From NCBI RefSeq assembly GCF_016820445.1, contig NZ_JADHDT010000003.1, positions 186,001 to 250,000 on the forward strand: a stretch of 64,000 nt of DNA, written 5' to 3'. Below, piece after piece: positions 16,419 to 25,194 of the stretch (positions within the stretch are counted from its first letter, which is position 1; each line of letters opens with the position of its first letter). The position numbers and the translations under genes were made by a program. Source of the stretch: Sphingomonas beigongshangi (GTDB lineage: Bacteria; Pseudomonadota; Alphaproteobacteria; Sphingomonadales; Sphingomonadaceae). The notes below the pieces were generated by a model. The model worked only from the letters and a program-made list of their open reading frames with translations. It was not told the DNA's origin and ran no database searches.

Positions 16419-16439
16419 TGACGGCGATCGGAGCCGTCA
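16419..16439. terminator. Hairpin between convergent sdaA and phosphoesterase
   Basis: TGACGGC and GCCGTCA form a perfect seven-pair stem around GATCGGA in the 39-base gap between convergent genes. No T-run follows on either strand, so it may be a weak bidirectional terminator or a transcript end stabiliser. Confidence 0.45.
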
Positions 16440-16442
16440 AAC

Positions 16443-17228
16443 CTATTCTCGCGCCGGTCCGACTGCCGAATCCTCGGTGATCACCGCCGGCGGTATGTCG
16501 CCCTGGCGTCGCGCGATGGTGGTGAACCGGCCGCCGTCGATGCGGATCTCGTTGAAGGAGGCCGGCGAGTTCCGGGTCCGCTTCGACAGCGTGCCGGCGC
16601 CGATCATCCGCACGATCCACCCGCCGCGGTCGATGGGCACGTCGAACGGATCATGGACGTGTCCGCTAAGCACCGCATGCGCGCCCGCCGCGGCCAGTGC
16701 GGTGAGCGCGCTGTCACCGTGTCGGGTCTTCGCGGTGCCCTTCGTCCCGCCCTCGATCAGGGGATGGTGGGCGGCGACGAGGATCAGGTTGCCCTTTGGC
16801 GCCGCGGCGATCAGCGCGAGCGCGCGGCGCAGCGAGCCGCGGCTGACGCGCCCCTTCGACCAGTTCCACCGCCACTGCGCGCGCGCGGTGGTCTTGAGCG
16901 GGACGACCGTCACGCCGGGGAGGTCGAGTTCGTGCTCGATCATCCGCTCGACGGCGGCATAGCGCTGATAGGGCGCGAGCAGTCGCCGGAACGGGTCCCA
17001 GTAATAGGGGATGTCATGGTTGCCGACCTCTAGCGTCACGGGCACGCCCAGCCCCTTGAGCCACGCGCCGCCACGTTCGAACTCACGCCGGGTCGCGCGC
17101 ATCGTCAGGTCGCCGGTCATGACGACGGCGTCTGGCTTTTCCGCCGCAACCCGCGTCTCGAACCAGGCGAGCGCCGCCGGGTCCTCGGCACCGAAGTGAA
17201 CGTCGCTGACGTGAAAGAGCTTGATCAT
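16443..17228 (-). CDS. Metallophosphoesterase
   Basis: Calcineurin-like phosphoesterase of 261 aa. All metal-binding blocks are visible in order: HVSDVHFG (DxH), MTGDLTMR (GD), EVGNHDIPYY (GNHD), AAHHPLIEGG (H) and LSGHVHDPFD (GHxH). No signal peptide is seen, so it is cytoplasmic. The substrate cannot be assigned; cyclic nucleotide or phospholipid-headgroup phosphodiesters are common for this class. The start MIKLFHVSDVHFG at 17228 places the first motif in its usual position ten residues from the N terminus. It is convergent with sdaA and divergent from the bacteriophytochrome. Confidence 0.9.
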   Translation of the reverse strand: MIKLFHVSDVHFGAEDPAALAWFETRVAAEKPDAVVMTGDLTMRATRREFERGGAWLKGLGVPVTLEVGNHDIPYYWDPFRRLLAPYQRYAAVERMIEHELDLPGVTVVPLKTTARAQWRWNWSKGRVSRGSLRRALALIAAAPKGNLILVAAHHPLIEGGTKGTAKTRHGDSALTALAAAGAHAVLSGHVHDPFDVPIDRGGWIVRMIGAGTLSKRTRNSPASFNEIRIDGGRFTTIARRQGDIPPAVITEDSAVGPARE

Positions 17229-17415
17229 GGACCGTGGAACGCCGCCATAGGAATTGAGTGCCCGACGCCGGTTGCGCGCCTCGGAGCCGATCCCGCATGG
17301 GATCAGACGCTTGGCCGTCACGCCCCGTCTGCGATGGTGCGACCATTACGCGCGCGGGTCCGTCCACGTCCACCGCCCTGTGCGGAATCGTACACAGCCA
17401 GCGATGACTAGCCCT

Positions 17416-17431
17416 ATTAACGCAGATTAAT
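17416..17431. promoter_or_regulatory. Inverted repeat upstream of bacteriophytochrome gene
   Basis: ATTAA at 17416-17420 and TTAAT at 17427-17431 flank six bases, about 65 bases upstream of the bphP ATG in an otherwise GC-rich spacer (17229-17495). The layout suits a dimeric regulator. Function is inference. Confidence 0.3.
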
Positions 17432-17495
17432 GCTGCGCGCATTGTAAAGGCCCCCTGCCCGGCCCATTATTTCCGTTCCGATCGCAAGAGACCCG

Positions 17496-19625
17496 ATGGC
17501 CACCGACCCGACCGACATTCGACAGGACCTGACCGCATGCGATCGCGAGCCGATCCATGTCCCCGGCGCGATCCAACCGCATGGGTTGTTGTTGATCGCG
17601 GCGGCGGATGGCGCGCACGAGATCGTCGGGGGCGCCGGTACGATCGAAGAGCGACTGGCGGCGGACTGGCTGGGCCGACCGCTCGCGGACGTGCTTGGCT
17701 GCGATGTCGCGACCCTGCTCGGCACCGTCCTGCCGACCAGTCCGGACGTTGCCGTGCCGCCCGTGATCGCCGGGATGGACGAGACCTTCGTGGCGACTCT
17801 GCACCGGGGGGAGCGGCATCTGCTCGTCGAACTCGAGCCGACCGGCCGCGAGGCGGCGACCGCGACGTCGATCCTGTCCTGGCTTGACGCGACGGCGGCG
17901 GGGTTCGAACGCGCCGCCGACATGGCGTCGCTGTACGAACGCGCGGCCAAGGCGTTTCGCGTGCTGACCGGCTTCGACCGGGTCATGATCTATCGCTTCC
18001 TCGATGACGAGGCGGGTTGCGTGGTCGCGGAGGATCGCGTGCCAGGTCTGCACAGCTTCCTGAACCACCATTTCCCCGCGAGCGACATACCGCGCCAGGC
18101 CCGCGCGCTGTATATCCGCAACCGCACGCGCGCGATTCCCGACGCCGGCTACGTCCCGCAGCCGATCCGCCCCGCCGCGCTCGCGGGGATCGATCTCAGC
18201 GACGTTGCGCTGCGAAGCGTGTCGCCGATCCATACCGAGTATCTGCACAACATGGGCGTGCAGGCATCGGCATCGATCTCGATCGTCAAGGATGGTCTGC
18301 TCTGGGGCCTCGTCGCCTGCCACAACATGACCCCCAGGCTGCTCTCCCCCGACGTGCGCAACGCGGCGGCGACGCTGGCGAGCGGGCTTGCGCGCCAGAT
18401 CCGCGCCAAGCAGGAGGCGGTCGCCTATCGCGAGCGACTGAACCTGCGCGCCGTCGAGGACAATGTCGTCCCGCAATTGCAGGGCGACATTCCACTGGCG
18501 GAGATCGTCGGCGTCGTGAAGGGCGACCTGCGCACGATGCTGGACGCCGACGGTTTCGCGATGGTCACGCGCACGACGATCGAGACCGACGGCCACTGCC
18601 CCCCGCCCGCCATTCTGTCGATGCTGGCCCGCTGGGCGCAGTCGCGCGGCGGCGAGCCGGTCACCACGCACGAGCTCGGCGCGAATCTTCCCGCAATGGC
18701 GGAGCATCGCGCGCTCGCGAGCGGCATGATCGCCGTACCGTTGCGCGACGAAGATGCGACGTTGATCTGGCTCCGCGCCGAACGGATCACAAAGGTCGAG
18801 TGGGCCGGCAACCCGCACAAGGCGCTTTCGCTGGCTCCCGGCGAGCGGCTGACGCCGCGTGCCTCGTTCGAGACATGGAGCGAGACGGTACGCGGGCATG
18901 CGCGCCGCTGGTCGCTGGAAGAGATCGAGGCCGCGCATCGACTGCGCCGCCGGTTCCACGAGGCACGCACCAGCCAGCAGCTGCGCGGCCTCAATCGCGA
19001 ACTCAACCGCATGGTCGTCGAAAAGGACGCGCTGATCGCGCAGAAGGACGTCCTGATGAAGGAGGTCAACCACCGGGTGCAGAACAGCCTGCAGCTGGTC
19101 GCCTCCTTCCTGCGGCTACAGGCGAAGACGGCGGGCGACGGCGCGGTGGCGGAGCATCTGGCGGAGGCGCAGGCCCGGCTGGCGGCGGTCGCGCTCGTCC
19201 ACCGCCGCCTCTACCGCGACGATCAGGTCGAAAGCGTCGACCTGTCCCGCTACGTCGATGAGCTCGTCGCCGACATGCGGACGTCGATGGGCGCCGATTG
19301 GGCCGCCCAGATCCGACTGGACCTGGCGCCGGTGCTCGTGCCGACCGATCGAGCCGTGAACATCGGCCTCATCCTCACCGAACTGGTCATCAACGCGAGC
19401 AAATATGCCTATGGCGGGACGCCGGGTCCGCTGATGATCGCCACCGAACAGCATGGCGCGCTGCTCCGCCTGATCGTGGCGGATGAAGGGCGCGGCAAGG
19501 GCAAGGGTGAAGGGTTCGGCAGCCGCATGATGGCGGCTATGGTGCAGCGTCTGAACGGCACGCTGGACTATCTGGACAATGCGCCGGGAGTCCGCGCAAT
19601 CATGACCGCGCCGATCGTCGAGTAA
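17496..19625 (+). CDS. bphP: Bacteriophytochrome sensor histidine kinase
   Basis: Red/far-red photoreceptor kinase, 709 aa. Residues 1-130 form the PAS domain, with the biliverdin-binding cysteine at position 15 (LTACDREPIHVPGAIQPHG). The GAF domain contains FPASDIPRQARALY (193-206) and the chromophore-pocket ACHNMTPR (274-281). The PHY tongue motif PRASF is at 454-458. A coiled linker leads to MKEVNHRVQNSLQLV with the phospho-histidine at about 526, typical of the HisKA_2/HWE-like kinases. The N box reads ELVINASKYAYGG. No receiver domain is attached, so a separate response regulator is needed. The gene for the biliverdin-making heme oxygenase lies 2.6 kb downstream, and a diguanylate cyclase follows directly. 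Confidence 0.95.
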   Translation: MATDPTDIRQDLTACDREPIHVPGAIQPHGLLLIAAADGAHEIVGGAGTIEERLAADWLGRPLADVLGCDVATLLGTVLPTSPDVAVPPVIAGMDETFVATLHRGERHLLVELEPTGREAATATSILSWLDATAAGFERAADMASLYERAAKAFRVLTGFDRVMIYRFLDDEAGCVVAEDRVPGLHSFLNHHFPASDIPRQARALYIRNRTRAIPDAGYVPQPIRPAALAGIDLSDVALRSVSPIHTEYLHNMGVQASASISIVKDGLLWGLVACHNMTPRLLSPDVRNAAATLASGLARQIRAKQEAVAYRERLNLRAVEDNVVPQLQGDIPLAEIVGVVKGDLRTMLDADGFAMVTRTTIETDGHCPPPAILSMLARWAQSRGGEPVTTHELGANLPAMAEHRALASGMIAVPLRDEDATLIWLRAERITKVEWAGNPHKALSLAPGERLTPRASFETWSETVRGHARRWSLEEIEAAHRLRRRFHEARTSQQLRGLNRELNRMVVEKDALIAQKDVLMKEVNHRVQNSLQLVASFLRLQAKTAGDGAVAEHLAEAQARLAAVALVHRRLYRDDQVESVDLSRYVDELVADMRTSMGADWAAQIRLDLAPVLVPTDRAVNIGLILTELVINASKYAYGGTPGPLMIATEQHGALLRLIVADEGRGKGKGEGFGSRMMAAMVQRLNGTLDYLDNAPGVRAIMTAPIVE

Positions 19626-20107
19626 AATACAACGGATTCGGTTTATTTCGCGACTTTGTCGCCGTTTTGAGTAAACGTCGATCAATTCTTCATCCGGAAC
19701 GGCCATGTCGGCCGCATGCCCGCTGCATCGCCCACCCCGCGCGTTCCCGACATTCCGGGCAGTCAGGCCCGAGTGGGGCCGTACGTCCGGCCGCGGCACC
19801 CTAAGTGGCTGCAGCCCCCATTCGGCAGGCGCCTCATGGTGTCGGATGCCTGCGACCGCGACATGCCGCGCCAATCGATCCCCAGCATCGAGATCGATCC
19901 GACAAAGGACCGTAAACCAATGCTTCTCCGCGGCGCCGGCGCCCATCCCGTCACCGGCGAGGATCGGCCCGAGAGGCGGCGCGTGGACGCGCCCTCGCCT
20001 GCCCCTCGGCGACGTGGGCGGCACGCAACCGGGGCGCCGCGCGCGACGCCGATGGACCATCCGGCTTTCCGCCAAGAGACGCGTGCCCAACGAGAGGAGA
20101 TCGCGTC
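19626..20107. other. Gene-free spacer between bphP and the diguanylate cyclase gene
   Basis: I find no convincing gene in these 482 bases. Several open frames exist but have proline- and arginine-rich, low-complexity translations typical of GC-rich noncoding DNA. A weak hairpin lies at 19650-19662 (GCGAC-TTT-GTCGC) with TTTT at 19665-19668, which may end the bphP transcript. GAGAGGAG just before 20108 is the ribosome site of the next gene. Confidence 0.5.
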
Positions 20108-21220
20108 ATGAATGCGATACCGAACGCCGAGCAACGGCGGCGGTTTAGACTGTCCTCCTGGCTCGCGCCGGGCGAGCGACAGCCGGCGCCGGACCTCCAG
20201 TCGACGCACCTCGGCGATGCCTTCCGCGCCGGCGATGCTGCGCTCTACGCGGAAGTCGGCGACTTCATCTTCACCCATCGGCTGCCATTGAGCGCGGACG
20301 TCTTCGGCGTGGTCCTGGATTATCTGCGCGGCGGCGATTCCGCCCTGGTCTTCGCGGTTCAGGAGCAGCTGCGCACCACGCAGGGCCTGGACGCGGCGTT
20401 CATCCGGACGCTGGCTGAGAATCGCAGCGGCACGATCCGTCCGGCGGCGGTGGCGCAGATGGCGGACGGGCTGGCGGCGCAACTCGGCCGATGCCTGACG
20501 CTGATCGGGCAATCCCGGGCCTCGGCGCAGGATTACGGCATTGCGCTGGACCGCGAGGCGCGGCTTATCGCGGTCAATGACGGCGATGCCATCGGCCGGC
20601 TGATCGACCTGACGGTGCAGGCGGTCGCTACCTCGCGGCGGATGGCGGAGAAACTGGAGGAAACGCACCGCGAGACGTCTCTGCTGCGCGACAATCTGGA
20701 TCGCGCGCAGCGGATCGCGGAACGCGACCATCTTACCGGTCTGATCAATCGACGCGGGTTCGACGTACGATTGCGTGCGCGCGCGGAGGCGGACGCCGCG
20801 AACGACCGACCCTGGTGCGTCGCCCTGTGTGACATCGACGACTTCAAGGCGGTCAACGACCGACACGGACATGACACCGGCGACCGGGTGCTCAAGCTGG
20901 TCGCCCGCGCGCTCGAATCGGACCTCGGCACCAGCGCCACCGTCGCCCGCCATGGCGGCGAAGAGTTCGCCTGCCTGTTCCCGGACCGCAGCCTCGACGA
21001 AGCCTGCGCGCAACTGAATGCCGTTCGCGCGGCCATAGCCGATCGATCGCTCGTCAATCGCGACACGGGCAAGCCGATCGGCGCGCTGAGCATCTCGATC
21101 GGCCTGGCGGAAGTGCATGGAGATCCGGTCCAGGCGATGCGGGACGCGGACGCCGCGCTCTACGTCGCCAAGCGGTCGGGCAAGAACCGCATCGCGACGG
21201 CACCGATCGATTCGCCTTGA
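20108..21220 (+). CDS. Diguanylate cyclase (GGDEF domain)
   Basis: Synthesises the second messenger c-di-GMP from two GTP. The protein has 370 aa and no membrane segment. Residues 1-200 are a helical, unrecognised sensory region that ends in a likely coiled coil (RRMAEKLEETHRETSLLRDN). The GGDEF domain starts at DHLTGLINRRGFD. It contains CDIDDFKAVNDRHGH and the active-site GGEEF at 283-287, a catalytically competent variant. The usual inhibitory RxxD site five residues before it is absent (TSATVARHGGEEF), so product inhibition may be lacking. It lies downstream of a photoreceptor kinase gene. Its 3' end overlaps the convergent regulator gene by 61 bases. Confidence 0.93.
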   Translation: MNAIPNAEQRRRFRLSSWLAPGERQPAPDLQSTHLGDAFRAGDAALYAEVGDFIFTHRLPLSADVFGVVLDYLRGGDSALVFAVQEQLRTTQGLDAAFIRTLAENRSGTIRPAAVAQMADGLAAQLGRCLTLIGQSRASAQDYGIALDREARLIAVNDGDAIGRLIDLTVQAVATSRRMAEKLEETHRETSLLRDNLDRAQRIAERDHLTGLINRRGFDVRLRARAEADAANDRPWCVALCDIDDFKAVNDRHGHDTGDRVLKLVARALESDLGTSATVARHGGEEFACLFPDRSLDEACAQLNAVRAAIADRSLVNRDTGKPIGALSISIGLAEVHGDPVQAMRDADAALYVAKRSGKNRIATAPIDSP

Positions 21221-22167
21221 TCGTCGCGCCGGCGTGTCCTGTCGCAGCTTCCGGCGGCGAATAGAGCCGGGGCGCAGGCAGCGACCCGATTGTCGAAGGC
21301 GACCGGCGGCGGCGGCCCGTCGAGATAGGCGCTCTCGATGCGGTCGAAGGGAAAGCCCTGCACCGCGGCGGCGGCGAGCGCCAGGCGAACCGTGCTGGCG
21401 GTGCGGGCGCTTGTCTCCACCGCATCCTCCCTGTTCATCCACGCGGCATGGATCACGAACCCCTGGCGTAGCCGCTGGACCGGTCCGCCCGCCGCGCTGA
21501 GCCGCGTCAGACGCCGGCGAACCGTCGTTTCGGGTAGATTCAGCACGCGCGTCAGGGTGCTCGCCCGAATGGCATGGACACCGCTGAACTGGATGCGGGC
21601 GTTCGGATCGGTCGGCGCGTCGCACAGTGCCGCCTGCCGGTCGAGGTTGCCGCACAGGATGGTGGAGAAGAGCACGAGGTCCAGCCAGCTGCCGTGGATC
21701 GCCCGATTGCTCTCGACAGTGCCGAGCATCACGTCGACGGCCGCGCCGATGCCGGCGGTCGGGAGGTAGATTTCGGCGGCCGCACGGATCGGCGGCAGCT
21801 CCCCCGCATCGCGCAGTCCCTGCGCGAAGGCCACGAAGCTGTCATGCGTCAGCGTCATGAGCCGCTGGATGTCGGGCCGGGTGAAGACATCCGGATGCAC
21901 GACCACGCCGCCCTGGACCCGTGCGCACAATTCCGCGCTGATCAGGGCCTTGACGTGGCGTCGCACGGTCTCGAACGATCGCGAGAGCGATATCGCCATC
22001 GAATGCATAGAAATGCCCTTGGTCCGCGATCCCCCGCGCAAGGTTTCGCGCATGATCAGCGCGAAGATCGCAAACCGATCGACATCGCCCTCGAACCGAC
22101 CCAATCCGGCGGCGATGATCCGGGTCTGCATGAGCGCAAGATGTCGTGTAACGCTCGCGATCTTCAC
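21160..22167 (-). CDS. Winged-helix transcriptional regulator-like protein
   Basis: A cytoplasmic protein of about 335 aa with two predicted helix-turn-helix segments. One is near residues 40-95 (ISMHSMAISLSRSFETVRRH). The other is central (IRASTLTRVLNLPETTVRRR) and is followed by wing-like strands. I cannot assign it to a named family. The start GTG at 22167 is chosen because AGGAACGGACAG precedes it; GTG at 22215 or ATG at 22131 are alternatives. It lies between a diguanylate cyclase and the heme oxygenase of a phytochrome, which suggests, but does not prove, a role in the light response. Its last 61 bases overlap the end of the diguanylate cyclase gene on the other strand. Confidence 0.65.
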   Translation of the reverse strand: MKIASVTRHLALMQTRIIAAGLGRFEGDVDRFAIFALIMRETLRGGSRTKGISMHSMAISLSRSFETVRRHVKALISAELCARVQGGVVVHPDVFTRPDIQRLMTLTHDSFVAFAQGLRDAGELPPIRAAAEIYLPTAGIGAAVDVMLGTVESNRAIHGSWLDLVLFSTILCGNLDRQAALCDAPTDPNARIQFSGVHAIRASTLTRVLNLPETTVRRRLTRLSAAGGPVQRLRQGFVIHAAWMNREDAVETSARTASTVRLALAAAAVQGFPFDRIESAYLDGPPPPVAFDNRVAACAPALFAAGSCDRTRRRDDQGESIGAVAMRFLPDRLAT

Positions 22168-22248
22168 CTGTCCGTTCCTGCGGCCGCTGCTCCCGATACC
22201 GCAGGATACTGGCACGCCGGTTTAAAAACTGTCGATGAGTCACAAGAC

Positions 22249-22277
22249 AAAACCGCCGCTTTGAGTATTTTAGCGGT
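22249..22277 (-). terminator. Intrinsic terminator of heme oxygenase gene
   Basis: On the minus strand ACCGC (22277-22273) can pair with GCGGT (22256-22252), or CCGCT with AGCGG one register over. TTTT follows. The stem begins inside the heme oxygenase stop region. The stem is short, so it is a moderate candidate. Confidence 0.5.
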
Positions 22278-22809
22278 GCCTATCGGCATGGGCGGCCAGC
22301 GCGGCCGCCGCAAAAAGTGCAAACGTTTGCCGAGCGCCCCGGATTATCGCGGCACGCGCACGGTCGTCGGAGGCCGCGCCCCTTGCGTCGATCGCCGCGA
22401 GCAGCGTGCGCCACTCGCCTTGCTCGTGCACTGCCGCCAGATAGGCCGTCGGCAAGGCGGACGGCACCGTTTTGGCCAGCACCCTCCCGCCGAGCCGCGA
22501 ACCTTCGATGACATAGAGCGCCCCCCAGCGGCCGTCGGGATCGTCCGGCGGCGCGATCGCGGGCGCAGGCGCGGGCATCGCGAGGCCGAGCGCCGCGAGG
22601 TCCGCCGCCAGCAACGCCGCCCTGGGTCGCCAGGCCGGGAGCGTCGAATCCCCCGCCAACGCCGTTTCGACCACGTGCAAGGCCTGGGCATGGGCGACCA
22701 GGAAGAGCCCGTAGTCGGTCGCATCGTCCAATCGGAACACGCCGAACCCCGCGTCGACCGCGTCGTGATCGGCAGCGGTTGCCTTGCGAAGCGTGGCGAC
22801 GAACGACAT
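22270..22809 (-). CDS. bphO: Biliverdin-producing heme oxygenase
   Basis: A 179-aa helical protein of the bacterial heme oxygenase family. It opens heme to biliverdin, the chromophore of bacteriophytochromes. The proximal-histidine helix reads LRKATAADHDAVDAGFG. The family block WGALYVIEGSRLGGRVL is clear. The symbol is given on context: a bacteriophytochrome gene lies 2.6 kb away and no iron-uptake genes adjoin, so supply of chromophore is a better fit than heme-iron use. It is followed by a short terminator hairpin and transcribed toward the regulator gene. Confidence 0.88.
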   Translation of the reverse strand: MSFVATLRKATAADHDAVDAGFGVFRLDDATDYGLFLVAHAQALHVVETALAGDSTLPAWRPRAALLAADLAALGLAMPAPAPAIAPPDDPDGRWGALYVIEGSRLGGRVLAKTVPSALPTAYLAAVHEQGEWRTLLAAIDARGAASDDRARAAIIRGARQTFALFAAAALAAHADRHR

Positions 22810-23066
22810 TGCGCTGCCCTGCCGGCTGCCGGCGCGGCTGTCGAGGGCGGAACGTCAGGCGTGCGGCGAATCGGCTGGGCCCGGCGGGGTGCCGACGCGG
22901 CGGGACGCGCGGCGACCACGGAAATCGACCCGCGCACACCGCGGCAAACCGCGGCTTCCCGTTACGGCACCAGCGATCGCGCACTTTCGGCTTGCACGGA
23001 TGGCCGCTGGCGGCCATGCGCCGCCGCGCCTATCCACGACGTGCCATCCCAACGAAAGGTCTCGCC

Positions 23067-23711
23067 ATGGTTGCCTGGTTCCAGGCACTTATGCCCAAGC
23101 AAGGGCGGTTCTTCGAACAGTTCGAAGCGCATGCCGCGACTCTCGTCGCCGGTGCCGAGGCGCTGCAGCGACTGTTCGCAGGCGAAGGCACCACCGCAGA
23201 GCATATCGCCGAAATCGTGCGGCGGGAGCATGAGGCCGACGACATCACGCGCGATGTGCTGCGCGATGTCCGCCGGATCTTCGTGACGCCGTTCGACCGT
23301 TCCGCGATCACCGATCTGATCGGCGTGATGGACGATTCGATCGATCAGATGAACCAGACCGCCAACACGATCGGCCTGTACGAGGTGACGGAATTCGCGC
23401 CCGACATGCGCGCGATGGCGGACCTTGCCGTCGAGGCGGCGCGGGTGACGGCGGAGGCGATCCCGCTGCTGCGACGTCTCGACGCCAACCAGACCCGGCT
23501 GCACACCTTGACCGAGCAACTGGTCACGATCGAGGGACGCGTCGACGGCTTCCATGCCGCTGGCCTGAAGGCGCTGTTCAAGGCGTGCGGCAACGACCAG
23601 CCGATGCGCTTCATCGTCGGCCGCGAGATCTACAGTCATCTGGAACGGATCGCCGATCGGTTCGAGGATATCGCAAACGAGATCCAAGGTCTCGTGATCG
23701 ACCACGCCTGA
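23067..23711 (+). CDS. DUF47 family (PhoU-like) phosphate transport accessory protein
   Basis: A 214-aa all-helical protein of the DUF47/PhoU-like family. It contains the family repeats IVRREHEADDITRDVLRDVR and HLERIADRFEDIANEIQGLV, each with the acidic EHEAD or DRxEDIAN metal-binding pattern. Such proteins are almost always encoded directly before a Pit-type phosphate transporter, as here with an 11-base gap. They are thought to modulate that transporter. The start at 23067 is preceded by CGAAAGG. Confidence 0.92.
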   Translation: MVAWFQALMPKQGRFFEQFEAHAATLVAGAEALQRLFAGEGTTAEHIAEIVRREHEADDITRDVLRDVRRIFVTPFDRSAITDLIGVMDDSIDQMNQTANTIGLYEVTEFAPDMRAMADLAVEAARVTAEAIPLLRRLDANQTRLHTLTEQLVTIEGRVDGFHAAGLKALFKACGNDQPMRFIVGREIYSHLERIADRFEDIANEIQGLVIDHA

Positions 23712-23721
23712 GGCTGGCGCG

Positions 23722-24726
23722 ATGACCATCTCCTTCACCGTGCTGGTCCTGCTGATCGGCGTGGCGCTGCTGTTCGACTTCCTGAACGGCCTGCACGACG
23801 CGGCCAACTCGATCGCCACGGTCGTGTCGACGCGGGTGCTCAAGCCGCATCATGCCGTCCTGTGGGCCGCCTTCTTCAACTTCATCGCGTTCCTGGTCTT
23901 CGACCACGCCGTCGCAAAGACGGTCGGCAAGGGGATCATCGAGGCGCAGATCATCGATCCGCAGCTGATCTTCGGCGCCCTGATGGGTGCGATCGTGTGG
24001 AACGTCGTCACCTGGCGGCTCGGCATCCCCTCCTCGTCCAGCCACGCGCTGATCGGCGGGCTGATCGGGGCGGGCGTGACCAAGGCGGGCCTGGACGTCG
24101 TCGTGTGGTGGGGCGTCATCAAGACCGTCGCGGCCATCTTCCTGTCGCCGGCACTGGGCCTCGTCCTCGCGCTGGCGCTGGTGCTGGCGGTCGCCTGGAG
24201 CACGCTGAGGCTGACGCCGATGGGCGTCGACAAGCGTTTCCGCAAGCTCCAGCTGGTCTCGGCGGCGCTCTACAGCCTCGGCCACGGCGGCAACGACGCC
24301 CAGAAGACGATGGGGATCATCACCGTGCTCCTCTATTCGCAGGGCATGGTCGGCAAGGACCTCAACATCCCCTTGTGGGTGGTGCTGTCCTGCCAGGCCG
24401 CGATGGCGCTGGGTACGATGTCGGGCGGTTGGAAGATCGTCCACACGATGGGCTCGAAGATCACGCGGCTGACGCCGGCGCAGGGATTCTGCGCCGAGAC
24501 CGGCGGCGCCATCACCCTGTTCCTGGCGAATATCGGCGGCATCCCCGTCTCCTCGACGCACACGATCACCGGTGCGATCGTCGGCGTCGGATCGGCACGG
24601 CGGCTCTCGGCCGTGCGTTGGAACGTCGCAAGCCGGATCGTCGTCGCCTGGGTGGTGACGCTGCCCGCCGCCGGCCTCATCGGCGCGGCGTTCTACGAGG
24701 CGACGAAGCTTCTTTCCGGGCTCTGA
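23722..24726 (+). CDS. pit: Low-affinity inorganic phosphate transporter (Pit family)
   Basis: A 334-aa membrane transporter that imports phosphate or metal-phosphate with protons. The two inverted PHO4 signature repeats are present: FLNGLHDAANSIATVVSTRV near the N terminus, and SLGHGGNDAQKTMGIITVLL in the middle. About ten hydrophobic segments span the protein, including GIPVSSTHTITGAIVG near the end. It forms an operon with the DUF47 gene 11 bases upstream. No Pho-box was recognised in the preceding spacer. Confidence 0.95.
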   Translation: MTISFTVLVLLIGVALLFDFLNGLHDAANSIATVVSTRVLKPHHAVLWAAFFNFIAFLVFDHAVAKTVGKGIIEAQIIDPQLIFGALMGAIVWNVVTWRLGIPSSSSHALIGGLIGAGVTKAGLDVVVWWGVIKTVAAIFLSPALGLVLALALVLAVAWSTLRLTPMGVDKRFRKLQLVSAALYSLGHGGNDAQKTMGIITVLLYSQGMVGKDLNIPLWVVLSCQAAMALGTMSGGWKIVHTMGSKITRLTPAQGFCAETGGAITLFLANIGGIPVSSTHTITGAIVGVGSARRLSAVRWNVASRIVVAWVVTLPAAGLIGAAFYEATKLLSGL

Positions 24727-24795
24727 TTGCGGTAAGGAACGGCAGGGGCAGGCGGGCGTCGGGGCCGCGCTGCCGCCGCCGCGAAAGGATCCGCC

Positions 24796-25185
24796 ATGCC
24801 GCTCGAACTCACCCTGGTCGGCGCCTCGACCATCCTGCTCCTCGTCTATGTGATGGTGCAGGGACAGACGGCGACACGCGAACGGGGCATGGACTGGAAT
24901 GCCGGCCCCCGCGACGGCGATGCCAAGCCATTGGGGCCGGTCGCGGGACGCGCTGCGCGGGCGCTCGCCAACTTCCAGGAAACCTATCCCGCGTTCCTCG
25001 CGCTCGCACTTGGCCTCGCGGTGGCGGGCAAGACCGGCGGACTCGGCGCGGTGGGCGCGGCGACCTGGTTCGGCGCGCGCATCGTCTACCTGCCGCTGTA
25101 TCTCGCCGGCATCCCCTATATCCGCAGCCTGGTCTGGGCCGTGTCGATCCTGGGGCTTGCGCTGATGCTGTTCCGCTTGCTGTGA
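24796..25185 (+). CDS. MAPEG-family membrane protein
   Basis: A 129-aa protein with four hydrophobic segments and the MAPEG-type pattern GRAARALANFQETYPAFLAL after the first. Eukaryotic relatives act in eicosanoid and glutathione metabolism; bacterial members are mostly uncharacterised. It lies 69 bases after the phosphate transporter gene in the same direction and convergent with the porin gene. ATG at 24796 follows GAAAGGATCC. Confidence 0.85.
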   Translation: MPLELTLVGASTILLLVYVMVQGQTATRERGMDWNAGPRDGDAKPLGPVAGRAARALANFQETYPAFLALALGLAVAGKTGGLGAVGAATWFGARIVYLPLYLAGIPYIRSLVWAVSILGLALMLFRLL

Positions 25186-25194
25186 GCGCCGCGA

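Noticed and set aside
19716..20111. 131-codon frame in the spacer before the diguanylate cyclase
   Set aside because: Proline- and arginine-rich translation, no ribosome site, and overlapping open frames in other phases of equal quality.
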